From Pseudomonas lurida (lineage in GTDB: Bacteria > Pseudomonadota > Gammaproteobacteria > Pseudomonadales > Pseudomonadaceae): a DNA stretch of 64,000 bases. Below, one piece after another: positions 28,770 to 37,455 of this stretch. Position 1 is the stretch's first letter; every line of letters starts with the position of its first letter. Both the position numbers and the translations under genes were made by a program. The notes beneath the pieces were generated by a model. That model did not search any database. It saw only the letters and a list, made by a program, of their open reading frames with translations, and had not been told where the DNA came from. Where the stretch lies: NCBI RefSeq assembly GCF_013522705.1, contig NZ_JAAMRE010000012.1, positions 62,001 to 126,000 on the forward strand, in the 5' to 3' direction.

Positions 28770-31700
28770 CGGCAGTGCCCTCGGCGCGCGTGTTCGACGT
28801 ATTGCCACGTACCAGATCATCGATGTGCTTGCCGAACGTCGAGGGCCTACCGTGTCCACGCGCTTGCATCCACGCCAATAAATGATCGACTGTCGGCTCA
28901 AGCAGCGAGCGGGTGCGTATGCAGTGGTCTTGCACTATCACTTGCAAGCGAGGGCTTTGCTCATCGAGCACTGCCTCCATCTCTGCCGACGCCCAATTGC
29001 GCGTGTGCTGGTGCAGGCCATCGGGGTCCAGCGCAAACCAACCTGGGTAGCTGCCCTGCTTGCCTGTTATCACCTCGACACCAATTTCAACCTGCCGGAC
29101 AGCCGGTTTACCCGGCCACGTCAGGGGGTAAATCCGGCGTACAGTCTGAAACTGTCCATCTCGCAGGGAAGAGGCCAACATCAGTTTGGACATCAGGTCG
29201 TAAAGTTGCCGCTGCCTCGGGGTAAGCGCGGCCATCTTGGGGCTGTCGCCCTCCAGGCTGATGTCCAGAGGCACCAGTGCTCCGTGGGCACCGCTGCGGC
29301 CGCCGTCCGAAACCGGGTGGGCTTGCGCACCAGGCGCGGGATCATCATCGTGCAGCTCGGCCTCAGTGGGTGAAGGCGAACCGGCAGGCGCGCCCCACGT
29401 ATTCAGCTCGACGGCGGGCTGCAGGGAAAACAGCGCGACCTCAGCGCCTTGCGCATCGACCGTTGGTGCATGGGGGCCCGCAACCGGTTGCGCGCCGCAC
29501 TGATCATCAAACTGCGCCGCCCAGGTGTGCACAAACGCAAGGTAGTCCGCCTCCCCTGCATCCGGCAATTGGGACAGGTGAGTCAGCGCATCGTCGAAGG
29601 CCATCAACAACGCATTGGCGCTGATTGTGTTCAGCCAAGGGTTGTTCAGCACCTTATCTGCCTGGCGCCGTCCGGACTCGGTCAGGAACAGGCGCCCCTG
29701 CGCATCCAATGCAGCCCAACCATTATCGTTCGGTGCTGACTCGGGCTCGTCCTGCCCCTCGCGCATCTCATACAGTTTTTGCAACGTGCTCATGGTGCTC
29801 GACGGCATCCAGCCAAATCGCCTGAACGCTTCTTGCAGGACCAGGTTAGTGCCCAGGCTTTGAGCAGGTGCCAGCAGCAAGTCCTCATGCTCGAGCAGGC
29901 AAGGTGTCGGTGAGACCACCGCGTCGCTCAGTTGGTCGATCAAGGTTTGAACGCTCTCTGTGCGGTCACTGCCCCACGCGCGCCAGGCTTCACTTCCGCG
30001 CCGCACCATCAAGCGAGCCGGCACGAGGGTATCGTTCACTTTCAGGTTTATCGCGACACCCAACCGTTTACCGGGTAACCCCGGGGAGTCACCATGGCCC
30101 GCCAGTACCCTGAGCAAGGGCCCCTTGACCCGTCCGCCCCCGACAATACCGTGACGCATGTAGACCGAGCCGATGAGGTTGTCCAGCACCCGCTGGGCAA
30201 TGGCTCCATATGCCAAGCCCATATTCAAGGCCCGGCAAGCGCTGCCAGCTCGCTCGTCGGCGGTAGCGCCCTCTACCTGTACACACCGACCCTCCTCAAA
30301 TGATCGGGCCATTTCGGGGGTGGTCAATGCATGAAACCTTACCCGACGCACCCTCTGGACATGCATGAACCACGGTGCTTCCTTGAGTACCTGGATCATG
30401 TGCCAGGCGATCGCTTCACCTTGGGCATCATCGTCCGTCCCCAACACCAGCTCAGTGCATTGCAGTAAACGGCTGCCGGTATTGCGTAGGGACGCCGCCA
30501 GGTCACTGCCCTCGCGCTCGCTCAATTGCCAGTGCGGTTTGAGCCCATCACGCCAACTGATCGCACCGGGGCCTGGGAGGTCACGAATATGACCGCCACA
30601 GCCGAACACCTGAGTACCGCCAGGTACCAGTTCTTGAATGATTTTCGCCTTGTGCAAGGATTCGACAACCATCAGCGTGGCGGGACCGAGCTTGCGTGCT
30701 GGCACCCGCGGGGCGCAGGTGAACCGCTCATGCTCTGGCTCACGCACACCGGCCAAGCATCGTCCTACCACAGCCGAAGGCAAATCATTGTTCGGATCCA
30801 TCGCTTGCTGGGAAAAAAACAGATCGGAATGGCCAAACATAATGAAGCTTTTCTGCGCACGACTGATCGCTACGTTGAGCAGGCGCCCATCGTCACGATC
30901 GATAAACACCCGCTCACGATGATTGGTATCGGTTCGACGGCTGGCGCGGCTTTCCCGATTCACGGCACTGAACAACACCACAGGTTTCTCCGCCCCTTGA
31001 AGGGTATGAACCGTGCCGATGGTCAAACGCTCACTCAGGTCAGCGTCATCTGGGTCGAGTTCTTCGCGCACCCGACGCTTTATCGCTTCGACCTGGCCTC
31101 GAAATGGCGTGACGACCGCGACAAGTTTTTCCAATCCTATCGGCTGCTCCGGGTGGCCTTCGACCCTGGCGGCCCACTTCGCCAGGCGCGGTCCGTGCTC
31201 TTTAAGCCAGTCCACGATGGCCTTGGCTTCTCCAAGGTTGGACCATGAGTCGCCTTTGCAGGGCTCATCGTTCGGGCCACCGGTCTGATAGAACCCGAGC
31301 GGCGGTAGCGGAAACGTTGCCTTCATGCGTTTGCGCAACTGCATTTCAGCTTCGCCCTCGAGCAAGGGCAACTCGGCATCCGCGTACAGCCCTGCCAGCG
31401 GGTTGGGCACTTTGGGTTCCAACTCTTTGCTGAGCAACCCGCCCTCGGCATCACGGTCGTGATCGTGGTACAGCAAATCGATACACACATTGATGATCGA
31501 CTCTGCACAACGGTAGTGCTCCCGCAGGAGCAGCCCGTCCCGTAGCCGTCCGTCCGGCATGGCCTCGGCAAACGATGCCCCGGTTGCGGCAAGCTTCATG
31601 ATTGAACCCGTGGCGGAGTCCGCGCCACGCACGAGCAAGGCGCCCAAAGACGACGGATCGGCCCAACGGTCCTGCACCTGGCGCGCATCGACCTCGGGTG

Positions 31701-33918
31701 TTACCGAAGACACGGGGGAGAGCTGCTTCATATCGCCGACCACCACGGCTTTTTTAGCCAGGCTAAGCACCGGCACACCCAGCTCCGGCGCAGCTTGCCC
31801 CGCCTCATCGATAATCAGCAAATCCAGAAACGCGAACAGCGGCCTACGGCCCTCTCCCAGTAACCGTGGGGCGCTGTGCAAGGTGGCGACAATGCACGGA
31901 AACAGCATGGCTGCGCGCCTGAGTGCGTTCTTTCGGCTGCCAGGCTCGGGGGTTGCGATCACACTGGCCAGCCAACGCGTCTCCCAGTAACGCGCGGCCA
32001 AATGGAAAATAATCGGCCGCCAAACCACGTCCAGCAATTTCTGCTGCTGCGCCTGGCGCGCCTCGGGGGTTGCCGCCACACGCCAATCCGCGAGGATGTC
32101 GATGGCCCAGGAAGAAGCCCATGCCTCACTGGGAAAACGCGCAGCCAGTTCACCGGGCTCGATCAACGCGTCGATGTCAGCCTGGCGCTCGATTGCCGAG
32201 GCCAACCCACTGCGCAATACCTGGGTCAGCGTGTTCAGGTGCTCGCAGAGGGTCGACGCCGTAGGCGTTGTCGAAGCACTCTTCTGCATGAGATAGATAA
32301 AACGCGTGGCATCACTGACCTGATGTTTCTGCTCAACGCTAAACAACGCATTGAACAGCTCTGGCAGCTCGCGGAAGGCATCTTCAAAGTGCCGCGCCAA
32401 AGCAAGTGCTGCCGCAACACTGTCTTCGTACGATTGCTTGAGGCTGGAGGACCCGACGCCCAAGATGCGCAACTGCTTTTGCCGGATCTCAAGCGTGGTG
32501 AACTTGCTGCGATGGATTTTCCCCTTGGCCTTGGACGGTGCGCTGGCGGTGAAACCCAATAGTGGCTTGCCCGTAGGGTCCAACCAACGACGTGCCAGGG
32601 CATGCTTCCTGCCTACGGCGCCGTTGAACGTGCCCATCACATTCTCGACACTCTGGTTGGTCGCCCCGCACACAAACGTGACGGGGCAATGTTCGCGGTT
32701 ATCGTAAGCCGCCAACACCCATTGGTTGGCGATCATCGCACGCAGCATGGCTGTCTTTCCGGTGCCCGGCGGCCCACTGACCGCAACCACCCCGACCTGC
32801 TCATCCAACCGGCCGAGGGCGTGCAATGCGCGGCGCTGCGATTCGTTCAAGGGGTCTGCGCCGCGATTGACGTCTGGCTTGTCGAGGTGTGTGGCCTTAT
32901 CAACCATGGCCACGTGCCGGATCGTCACCTGCGGCGCTGCCATGCCGCCTGCCTGGACAGCCGAACGGTGTCGTCCGGCGCCTATGAGCTGCTCCAGTGC
33001 GCCGATGGACGGCGCATTGGGGATCGCTTCATAGATGTTGGCGAGCGCACGTGTTGCATAGCCAGGCTGTCGCGGCACCGCGACCCATTGCCCCGTGATC
33101 GGCGCCATTCCCGTCTCAACCCCATCAGCTTGAATGTGGGCGAACAAGGCAAAACAGGCGTCGACATAACCGCTCAAATTGGCGCTTTGGCTCAACGTCG
33201 CGAAAAATAGCTTGAGCTCGTCGCGATAGCAATCGAAGTGGCCAATGGCCGGCGGCAGGTCATTGGCCGCCATCAATGGCTGCGGTTCAAGCCATTGGCG
33301 CACCACACGCGGTCGGCAATCGTTGGGATCGCGTGGTAGGCATATTTGGTTTTTGTCGTTCAGGTCGAAAGGAAACCAGAACGCGATATTCAGCCGGTCG
33401 GGCTTGAGGTGTTTTTTTTTCGCGCCCGGCGCAGGTTCTTTATCCGGGTCGGGCCACGTGACCTGGACCTCATCGCTTGATGAGGTGGTTTGATGAAACA
33501 CCAGCGCCATGGGAATACGCGGATCGTCATCCGGCTCGTCCGCCTCCTGGGCACCCTCTGCGTCGTCCTCTGAGGCCTCAAGTGCCTGCGCTTGCTGTTT
33601 TCGGCGGGCCTCTGCGGCACGCTCAGTGAGAATGCCCAGTGCCAGCGCCCTACGCTTGCCGAAACCGAGATTGAAGTTGGGCCAGGCCAGCCCCGCGAAA
33701 TTTGTCACCGGGATGCGGACATCGGTGGCTTGCAGGCCACCCAAGTCATCGGCAATCAGCGCTCTGTGCCAGTAGTCCAGCACATTCGCGGGCAAACTCC
33801 CGACGGGTCCTGCCTGAGCGTCCACCTCCATCGAGTGCAGAAGCTGTTCCTTGGAAACCGCTACAGCAGCAAAATCCTTGCGCAACCGCTTGCTCAAGTC
33901 CATGAGACGCCTAAACAT
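28762..33918 (-). CDS. SF1 (UPF1-like) helicase fused to TOPRIM/type IA topoisomerase core
   Basis: 1718 residues. The N-terminal 350 residues are unrecognised, with an acidic linker at 114-133. The SF1B helicase follows: Q-like LNESQRRAL (357-365), Walker A GPPGTGKTA (382-390), Walker B IIDEAGQAAPE (702-712), motif III VVGDMKQLSP (726-735), motif IV LREHYRCAESI (798-808), motif V IGTVHTLQGAEKPVVLFSAV (967-986) and motif VI LLNVAISRAQKSF (1013-1025). The topoisomerase part follows: TOPRIM strand MVVESLHKAKII (1083-1094), acidic motif GTDDDAQGEAIAW (1160-1172), RVLDNLIG plus GGRVKGPLLRVLA (1243-1273), LQEAFRRFGW...TMSTLQKLYE (1361-1384), AHGALVP (1544-1550), LTPRQRQLYDLM (1565-1576) and GHGRPSTF (1688-1695). 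The [T/S]YxRT tyrosine motif that should follow QKLYE is missing; the next gene encodes one. The family's acidic D-x-D-x-E is altered to D-D-D-A-Q. A run of nine A at 33412-33420 lies in the coding region. Function in vivo is unknown. Confidence 0.82.
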   Translation of the reverse strand: MFRRLMDLSKRLRKDFAAVAVSKEQLLHSMEVDAQAGPVGSLPANVLDYWHRALIADDLGGLQATDVRIPVTNFAGLAWPNFNLGFGKRRALALGILTERAAEARRKQQAQALEASEDDAEGAQEADEPDDDPRIPMALVFHQTTSSSDEVQVTWPDPDKEPAPGAKKKHLKPDRLNIAFWFPFDLNDKNQICLPRDPNDCRPRVVRQWLEPQPLMAANDLPPAIGHFDCYRDELKLFFATLSQSANLSGYVDACFALFAHIQADGVETGMAPITGQWVAVPRQPGYATRALANIYEAIPNAPSIGALEQLIGAGRHRSAVQAGGMAAPQVTIRHVAMVDKATHLDKPDVNRGADPLNESQRRALHALGRLDEQVGVVAVSGPPGTGKTAMLRAMIANQWVLAAYDNREHCPVTFVCGATNQSVENVMGTFNGAVGRKHALARRWLDPTGKPLLGFTASAPSKAKGKIHRSKFTTLEIRQKQLRILGVGSSSLKQSYEDSVAAALALARHFEDAFRELPELFNALFSVEQKHQVSDATRFIYLMQKSASTTPTASTLCEHLNTLTQVLRSGLASAIERQADIDALIEPGELAARFPSEAWASSWAIDILADWRVAATPEARQAQQQKLLDVVWRPIIFHLAARYWETRWLASVIATPEPGSRKNALRRAAMLFPCIVATLHSAPRLLGEGRRPLFAFLDLLIIDEAGQAAPELGVPVLSLAKKAVVVGDMKQLSPVSSVTPEVDARQVQDRWADPSSLGALLVRGADSATGSIMKLAATGASFAEAMPDGRLRDGLLLREHYRCAESIINVCIDLLYHDHDRDAEGGLLSKELEPKVPNPLAGLYADAELPLLEGEAEMQLRKRMKATFPLPPLGFYQTGGPNDEPCKGDSWSNLGEAKAIVDWLKEHGPRLAKWAARVEGHPEQPIGLEKLVAVVTPFRGQVEAIKRRVREELDPDDADLSERLTIGTVHTLQGAEKPVVLFSAVNRESRASRRTDTNHRERVFIDRDDGRLLNVAISRAQKSFIMFGHSDLFFSQQAMDPNNDLPSAVVGRCLAGVREPEHERFTCAPRVPARKLGPATLMVVESLHKAKIIQELVPGGTQVFGCGGHIRDLPGPGAISWRDGLKPHWQLSEREGSDLAASLRNTGSRLLQCTELVLGTDDDAQGEAIAWHMIQVLKEAPWFMHVQRVRRVRFHALTTPEMARSFEEGRCVQVEGATADERAGSACRALNMGLAYGAIAQRVLDNLIGSVYMRHGIVGGGRVKGPLLRVLAGHGDSPGLPGKRLGVAINLKVNDTLVPARLMVRRGSEAWRAWGSDRTESVQTLIDQLSDAVVSPTPCLLEHEDLLLAPAQSLGTNLVLQEAFRRFGWMPSSTMSTLQKLYEMREGQDEPESAPNDNGWAALDAQGRLFLTESGRRQADKVLNNPWLNTISANALLMAFDDALTHLSQLPDAGEADYLAFVHTWAAQFDDQCGAQPVAGPHAPTVDAQGAEVALFSLQPAVELNTWGAPAGSPSPTEAELHDDDPAPGAQAHPVSDGGRSGAHGALVPLDISLEGDSPKMAALTPRQRQLYDLMSKLMLASSLRDGQFQTVRRIYPLTWPGKPAVRQVEIGVEVITGKQGSYPGWFALDPDGLHQHTRNWASAEMEAVLDEQSPRLQVIVQDHCIRTRSLLEPTVDHLLAWMQARGHGRPSTFGKHIDDLVRGNTSNTRAEGTADE

Positions 33919-34102
33919 TTCTTACACCCTATAAATCCGAACTGCATACGAAGAATGGCTCGTAGCGGCCAACAATATGGCCCATTGCCTTGATCGCTGC
34001 AATTCAAGCCGGGCACGTATAGTTAACGAGTGCCCTGTTCAATGCTATACAACTCGTGTTTAGGTCAAACGCACCGTCAACCACCCGAGACTTTCCCCGC
34101 CC

Positions 34103-34468
34103 ATGCACGGACGTCCCCTCCTCATCACCCTATTCCTCACCGGTACCGCCATGGCCGCAGCCCCCTCCCGCTACACCTACGACGAAGCCCCCACCGATGG
34201 CTTCATGTACGCCGTGCGCTATCAGCAAGCCAAACTGGCCTGTGGCTCGCTGCCCGAAGATCTCGAGGCGGACTATGCTAGAGCGATGCGGCTGACTGGC
34301 GAGGCCAGCCCTGCGTTTAAAGCTAGCTATGCACAGCGCTTGGCAACCCAGCCAAAGTGGAGCAAACCGGCGTCGCCTGAAGAACAGGCGCTTGCGTGCG
34401 AACAAAGCCAGCACACCTTGCGCGTAACAGTGCAGCTCGCCCGGCAATGGTTTCCCGGTGGCTGGTAG
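34103..34468 (+). CDS. Small exported hypothetical protein
   Basis: 121 residues with a probable signal peptide (LLITLFLTGTAMAAAP) and a mature domain with two cysteines (LACGSLPED, ALACEQS). I recognise no family. It is divergent from the helicase/topoisomerase gene across 184 bp. No strong Shine-Dalgarno sequence precedes the ATG, so the start is chosen by the signal peptide. It probably acts in the periplasm. Confidence 0.6.
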   Translation: MHGRPLLITLFLTGTAMAAAPSRYTYDEAPTDGFMYAVRYQQAKLACGSLPEDLEADYARAMRLTGEASPAFKASYAQRLATQPKWSKPASPEEQALACEQSQHTLRVTVQLARQWFPGGW

Positions 34469-34921
34469 CCACGTGTTTTAACCCATTGATCGGCCCATTG
34501 ATCGGCTTAGGTATCTACACAACAATTGGACCTGACCAATCCCGAAGCCCTGGCTTTTGATTTGGCTTTTGATCTTAGGCGCCCCGTTAACTACGCTGGC
34601 CGAACGGAGGCTAGACGAGGTGCCGAGTGGCGGGGCAAGAGCATTTGCTTACTTTTGCGCTTCTCAAAAGTGAGCCGCCGTAAGGACGGAACCCATATCA
34701 GCCATCACCTAAATAACGGATATGTACTCCGACCAAAAAGCTCCAGCGCCATACATACAGCTATCACAGGCAAGCCAGCTCCCACATGAGAGCGATGTAC
34801 ACCCAAGAAAACCTAGTAGCATGATGGGCCGCCTTAGCGAGCAAGTCGCACCGCCGCTTCCGCAGGTCTGGCGTAACTCTCAAAGTTGTGTAGATACCTA
34901 CCCACTGATCGGAGGTCCACG
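34469..34921. other. Intergenic region occupied by a repeat element
   Basis: 453 bp between the exported protein and the isochorismatase-like gene. Nearly all of it is the inverted-repeat-bounded element described at 34508-34900. The last 20 bases carry the ribosome binding site (GGAGG at 34911-34915) for the next gene. Confidence 0.7.
34508..34900. mobile_element. MITE-like element with 16-bp terminal inverted repeats
   Basis: TAGGTATCTACACAAC at 34508-34523 and GTTGTGTAGATACCTA at 34885-34900 are perfect reverse complements and enclose 361 bp without a transposase gene. The interior includes a segment around 34660-34695 (AAAAGTGAGCCGCCGTAAGG and flanks) that I recall as a recurrent intergenic sequence in fluorescent pseudomonads. 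It also includes an REP-like half-site (GGCAAGCCAGCTCCCACATG at 34769-34788). I see no obvious target-site duplication. It is best read as a non-autonomous element mobilised in trans, or a remnant of one. Confidence 0.7.
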
Positions 34922-35524
34922 ATGAACCCACACAGCACCGCCCTTGTCCTGATCGAGTTCCAGAACGACTTCACCACACCCGGCGGGGTGTTTCATGATG
35001 CGGTCAAAGACGTCATGCGTATTGGCGACATACTGGCCAACACTGCAACCACGGTGCAGCAGGCGCGCAAGCTGGGCGTGAAGATCATCCATTTGCCGAT
35101 CCAGTTCGCCGAGGGTTACCCGGAGCTGACCACGCGCGACTATGGAATATTGAAGGGTGTGGCTGATGGAAGTGCTTTTCGCACCGGCAGTTGGGGGGCC
35201 GAGATCACCGAGGCTGTGGGCCGCGAGGCCGGCGATATCCTGGTGGAGGGCAAGCGTGGGCTGGATGGTTTTGCGACGACGGGGCTGGACCTGGTGCTGC
35301 GCAACAACGGCATCCTGAACCTGGTGGTGGCAGGTTTTCTGACCAATTGCTGCGTCGAAGGCACGGTGCGTTCAGGCTACGAAAAGGGCTACAACGTGGT
35401 CACCTTATCCGACTGCACGGCAACCTTCACCAGCGAACAGCAGCAGGCCGCCGAGCAATTCACGCTGCCGATGTTTTCCCAGGTGCTGCAACACACACAA
35501 TTCCTGGAAATCCTCAGCCGTTAA
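34922..35524 (+). CDS. Isochorismatase-family cysteine hydrolase
   Basis: 200 residues. The start at 34922 follows GGAGG with six bases spacing. The isochorismatase-like fold is indicated by the catalytic Asp in LVLIEFQNDFTTPGG (the usual D-x-Q motif is replaced here by E-F-Q-N-D), a Lys in VEGKRGLDGF, and the nucleophilic Cys in VAGFLTNCCVEGTVRSGYEKGY. Such enzymes hydrolyse small amides or ureas. The gene is downstream of a MITE-like element, so its promoter may be within or altered by that element. The substrate is unknown. Confidence 0.85.
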   Translation: MNPHSTALVLIEFQNDFTTPGGVFHDAVKDVMRIGDILANTATTVQQARKLGVKIIHLPIQFAEGYPELTTRDYGILKGVADGSAFRTGSWGAEITEAVGREAGDILVEGKRGLDGFATTGLDLVLRNNGILNLVVAGFLTNCCVEGTVRSGYEKGYNVVTLSDCTATFTSEQQQAAEQFTLPMFSQVLQHTQFLEILSR

Positions 35525-35944
35525 GGGGGATACCCGAATAGACCGGCGCAGGCACCTTGTACCGGCGCGGTCGCTGTTGCCAGGCAAGCTGCACTTGCAC
35601 CCGGGCGACGGCTTCCAGGACTTTGTGCGCCCATTGCTCATCCTCCGGACGCACGACAACCACACGGAAACCGTGGTCGTAACCTACAAAGCCTTCACAC
35701 CATGCTTGGCGGAGTTGCGAATAACCGAGGACGGGTTGAAGTAGCCTTCGGCGTTGTCCAGCGTCAGCACAAACGGTGGCAGCCCCGCACGACCCTGGTA
35801 CACATCCGAAACAAGAAACAAATCGATTGCACGCAGATGGAAGGCTGCTGCCGACGCATTGCAGCATAAAAATACTGCAACGCAACGCCGAGGCAGGATG
35901 AGGGCTGTCACAAGAACATTAAATACTGACTTCAGGGCGTACAC
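35525..35944 (-). pseudogene. Probable frameshifted small exported protein
   Basis: Two overlapping minus-strand frames each look like half of a protein. The first (35684-35944) starts with a hydrophobic segment and reads VYQGRAGLPPFVLTLDNAEGYFNPSSVIRNSAKHGV before stopping. The second continues from about 35700 down to 35525 with FVGYDHGFRVVVVRPEDEQ and a proline-rich end. A single indel near 35690-35705 would join them into about 135 residues. I recognise no family. Confidence 0.4.
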
Positions 35945-36243
35945 TGAAAGCTAGCCAAAGCCACACGGGTATTTATCAGGAATCGCCATTCACGGTCGCC
36001 AGCACAGCCGGTGCAAATTCGGTTCCTTAAAAGGATGCCTCTAAATAAGTTGCTCAATGAAGAGCACACCTTCGACTACGTAACCGAGCGCTGATTGCCG
36101 TTCAAATCTGCCGGACGGGTGAATCAGTCAATCTCAGGGTTCAGCGGAGCGCTTAACAACCACATCTTGCCCGCCATCGGCAAAAACCCATCAGCGATGG
36201 TCATGCTGGAGCACAATACCGTGATCATCAGGAAACCTGCGGT
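35525..36243. other. Low-coding region with probable gene remnants
   Basis: 719 bp separating the isochorismatase-like gene and an exported protein. It contains the probable frameshifted minus-strand gene at 35525-35944. The remainder (35945-36243) has short frames on both strands with no recognisable family. It looks like decayed DNA. Confidence 0.45.
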
Positions 36244-36798
36244 TTACTTGCCCAGAATGTTCTTCAACGCAGCGGCATGGCCAGCCGGGTCGTTTACGCT
36301 GGACATCACTTCGATGACGGTGATCTTTTGATCGTTTATTGTCATCAACGAGGCCATCAGTAATTTCAGGCCGTTGAAATCGTCGGTGCCGTCCAGGCGG
36401 TACATCTTCAAGGCGTTCACCTGAATGGTCTCCTCGCTGGTCATGCGAAAGTTGGGTGACGCGGCCTGCTGCTTTTCTTTCAGGGTATCCACGGCGAGGA
36501 GAAACGCAGTGTCCGAAGTGGTGCCCGCAATCGGCACCGGGCCTTCGGTAACGATGATGGCCCGCTCGCTTTTCGGTTCGAAGTACATCGTGCCGCCGTT
36601 CTCGCTGTTCAAGGAACGGGCCTCGACGCCTTCCAGCACGAACTTCAGCTTGCCGCCTGCCAGGGATACCGATTGCGTGTCCGGTGCCGCCGTAGCGGTT
36701 TTTTCAGGCGGGGCAGCCACTGCCATGGTGGCCGCGCAGCTCAAGGCAGCAAGCATGCACAAGGAACGGGTCCAGCCCAACAGCAAATGCTTCGACAT
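36244..36798 (-). CDS. Exported hypothetical protein
   Basis: 184 residues with a clear signal peptide (cleavage after AVA, about residue 28). The mature part alternates strands and helices: SVSLAGGKLKFVLEGVEARSLNSENGGTMYFEPKSERAIIVTEG, then FRMTSEETIQVNALKMYRLDGT and a helix NDPAGHAAALKNILGK. The pattern resembles periplasmic proteins of the PsbP/Mog1-like type, but I cannot name a family. The gene stands alone. Confidence 0.7.
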   Translation of the reverse strand: MSKHLLLGWTRSLCMLAALSCAATMAVAAPPEKTATAAPDTQSVSLAGGKLKFVLEGVEARSLNSENGGTMYFEPKSERAIIVTEGPVPIAGTTSDTAFLLAVDTLKEKQQAASPNFRMTSEETIQVNALKMYRLDGTDDFNGLKLLMASLMTINDQKITVIEVMSSVNDPAGHAAALKNILGK

Positions 36799-37192
36799 TG
36801 ATAACGCCTTTGTTTTCAGGCCATCGAGTACCGACGGCTTGTCGTGCGAACAGCGTATCTTACTTGCCTGCTCACTTGCCCAGGATGTTGCTCACTCGCT
36901 GCGGCGTGTCGCTCGTATTTGCGGTCAGCAGGGGGGATTGATGGCAAGCGTCCGCCAAAACACAACTATTCGGTACGTACCCGCGAGGGGTTGCCAGTAT
37001 CTGTGCCAATCTTTCGAGATGAGCTTAAAAAAATCAAAGACGCTGCCGTGTGGAACATCGAAAACGTTTATGAACGTCTAGCACAGCTGGTCGTCGCCCC
37101 GTGGGCTCATATGCCTGAAACAAAGCAAACCGTTACGGGTCAAATCTGGAAACGCATCAGTCTGAAATAGCAATCACCCTAGGAGAAATGAC
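36799..37192. other. Intergenic region with a possible coding remnant
   Basis: 394 bp. A plus-strand frame ending at 37170 reads VPIFRDELKKIKDAAVWNIENVYERLAQLVVAPWAHMPET in its last third. This looks like genuine protein, but its N-terminal part is unconvincing and no ribosome binding site is seen. It may be the 3' remnant of a lost gene. AGGAGA for the DUF2188 gene sits at the right end. Confidence 0.35.
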
Positions 37193-37417
37193 ATGGATAA
37201 CTACCACATCACCCCAACAGACAGCGGTTGGGCCTTAAAGAAGGAAGGTGCAGAACGAGCGTCGAAAACGGCAACCACGAAGGCCGAAATCATAAAGCTG
37301 GCCAGTGAGTTTCTCGAAGGAAAAACAGCATCGCTGAAAATCCATAAGGAAGACGGCTCGATACAGGAGGAACGCACTTATCCTCGAAGTGCCGACCCCA
37401 AAAAAACAAAAGGTTAA
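37193..37417 (+). CDS. DUF2188 domain protein
   Basis: 74 residues. The family pattern is visible: YHITPTDSGWALKKEGAERASKTATTKAEIIKLASEF followed by SLKIHKEDGSIQEERTYPRSADP. DUF2188 proteins are small and of unknown function. AGGAGA lies six bases before the ATG. A probable decayed copy of the same family lies on the opposite strand at about 39280-39450. Confidence 0.85.
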   Translation: MDNYHITPTDSGWALKKEGAERASKTATTKAEIIKLASEFLEGKTASLKIHKEDGSIQEERTYPRSADPKKTKG

Positions 37418-37455
37418 GTAAAATATCTTGTTGCGCAGCGCCAGTAGGACGAAGC

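Noticed and set aside
30154..30180. YMRHG in the large protein as the missing topoisomerase tyrosine motif.
   Set aside because: It lies before the GGRV segment, in the place of a non-catalytic loop in TopA, and lacks the T-D-S that follows the Arg; the motif in the next gene is far closer to consensus.
28289..33918. Plus-strand frames of up to 240 codons opposite the helicase/topoisomerase operon.
   Set aside because: No family signatures, no spacing consistent with genes, and a well-supported gene on the other strand.
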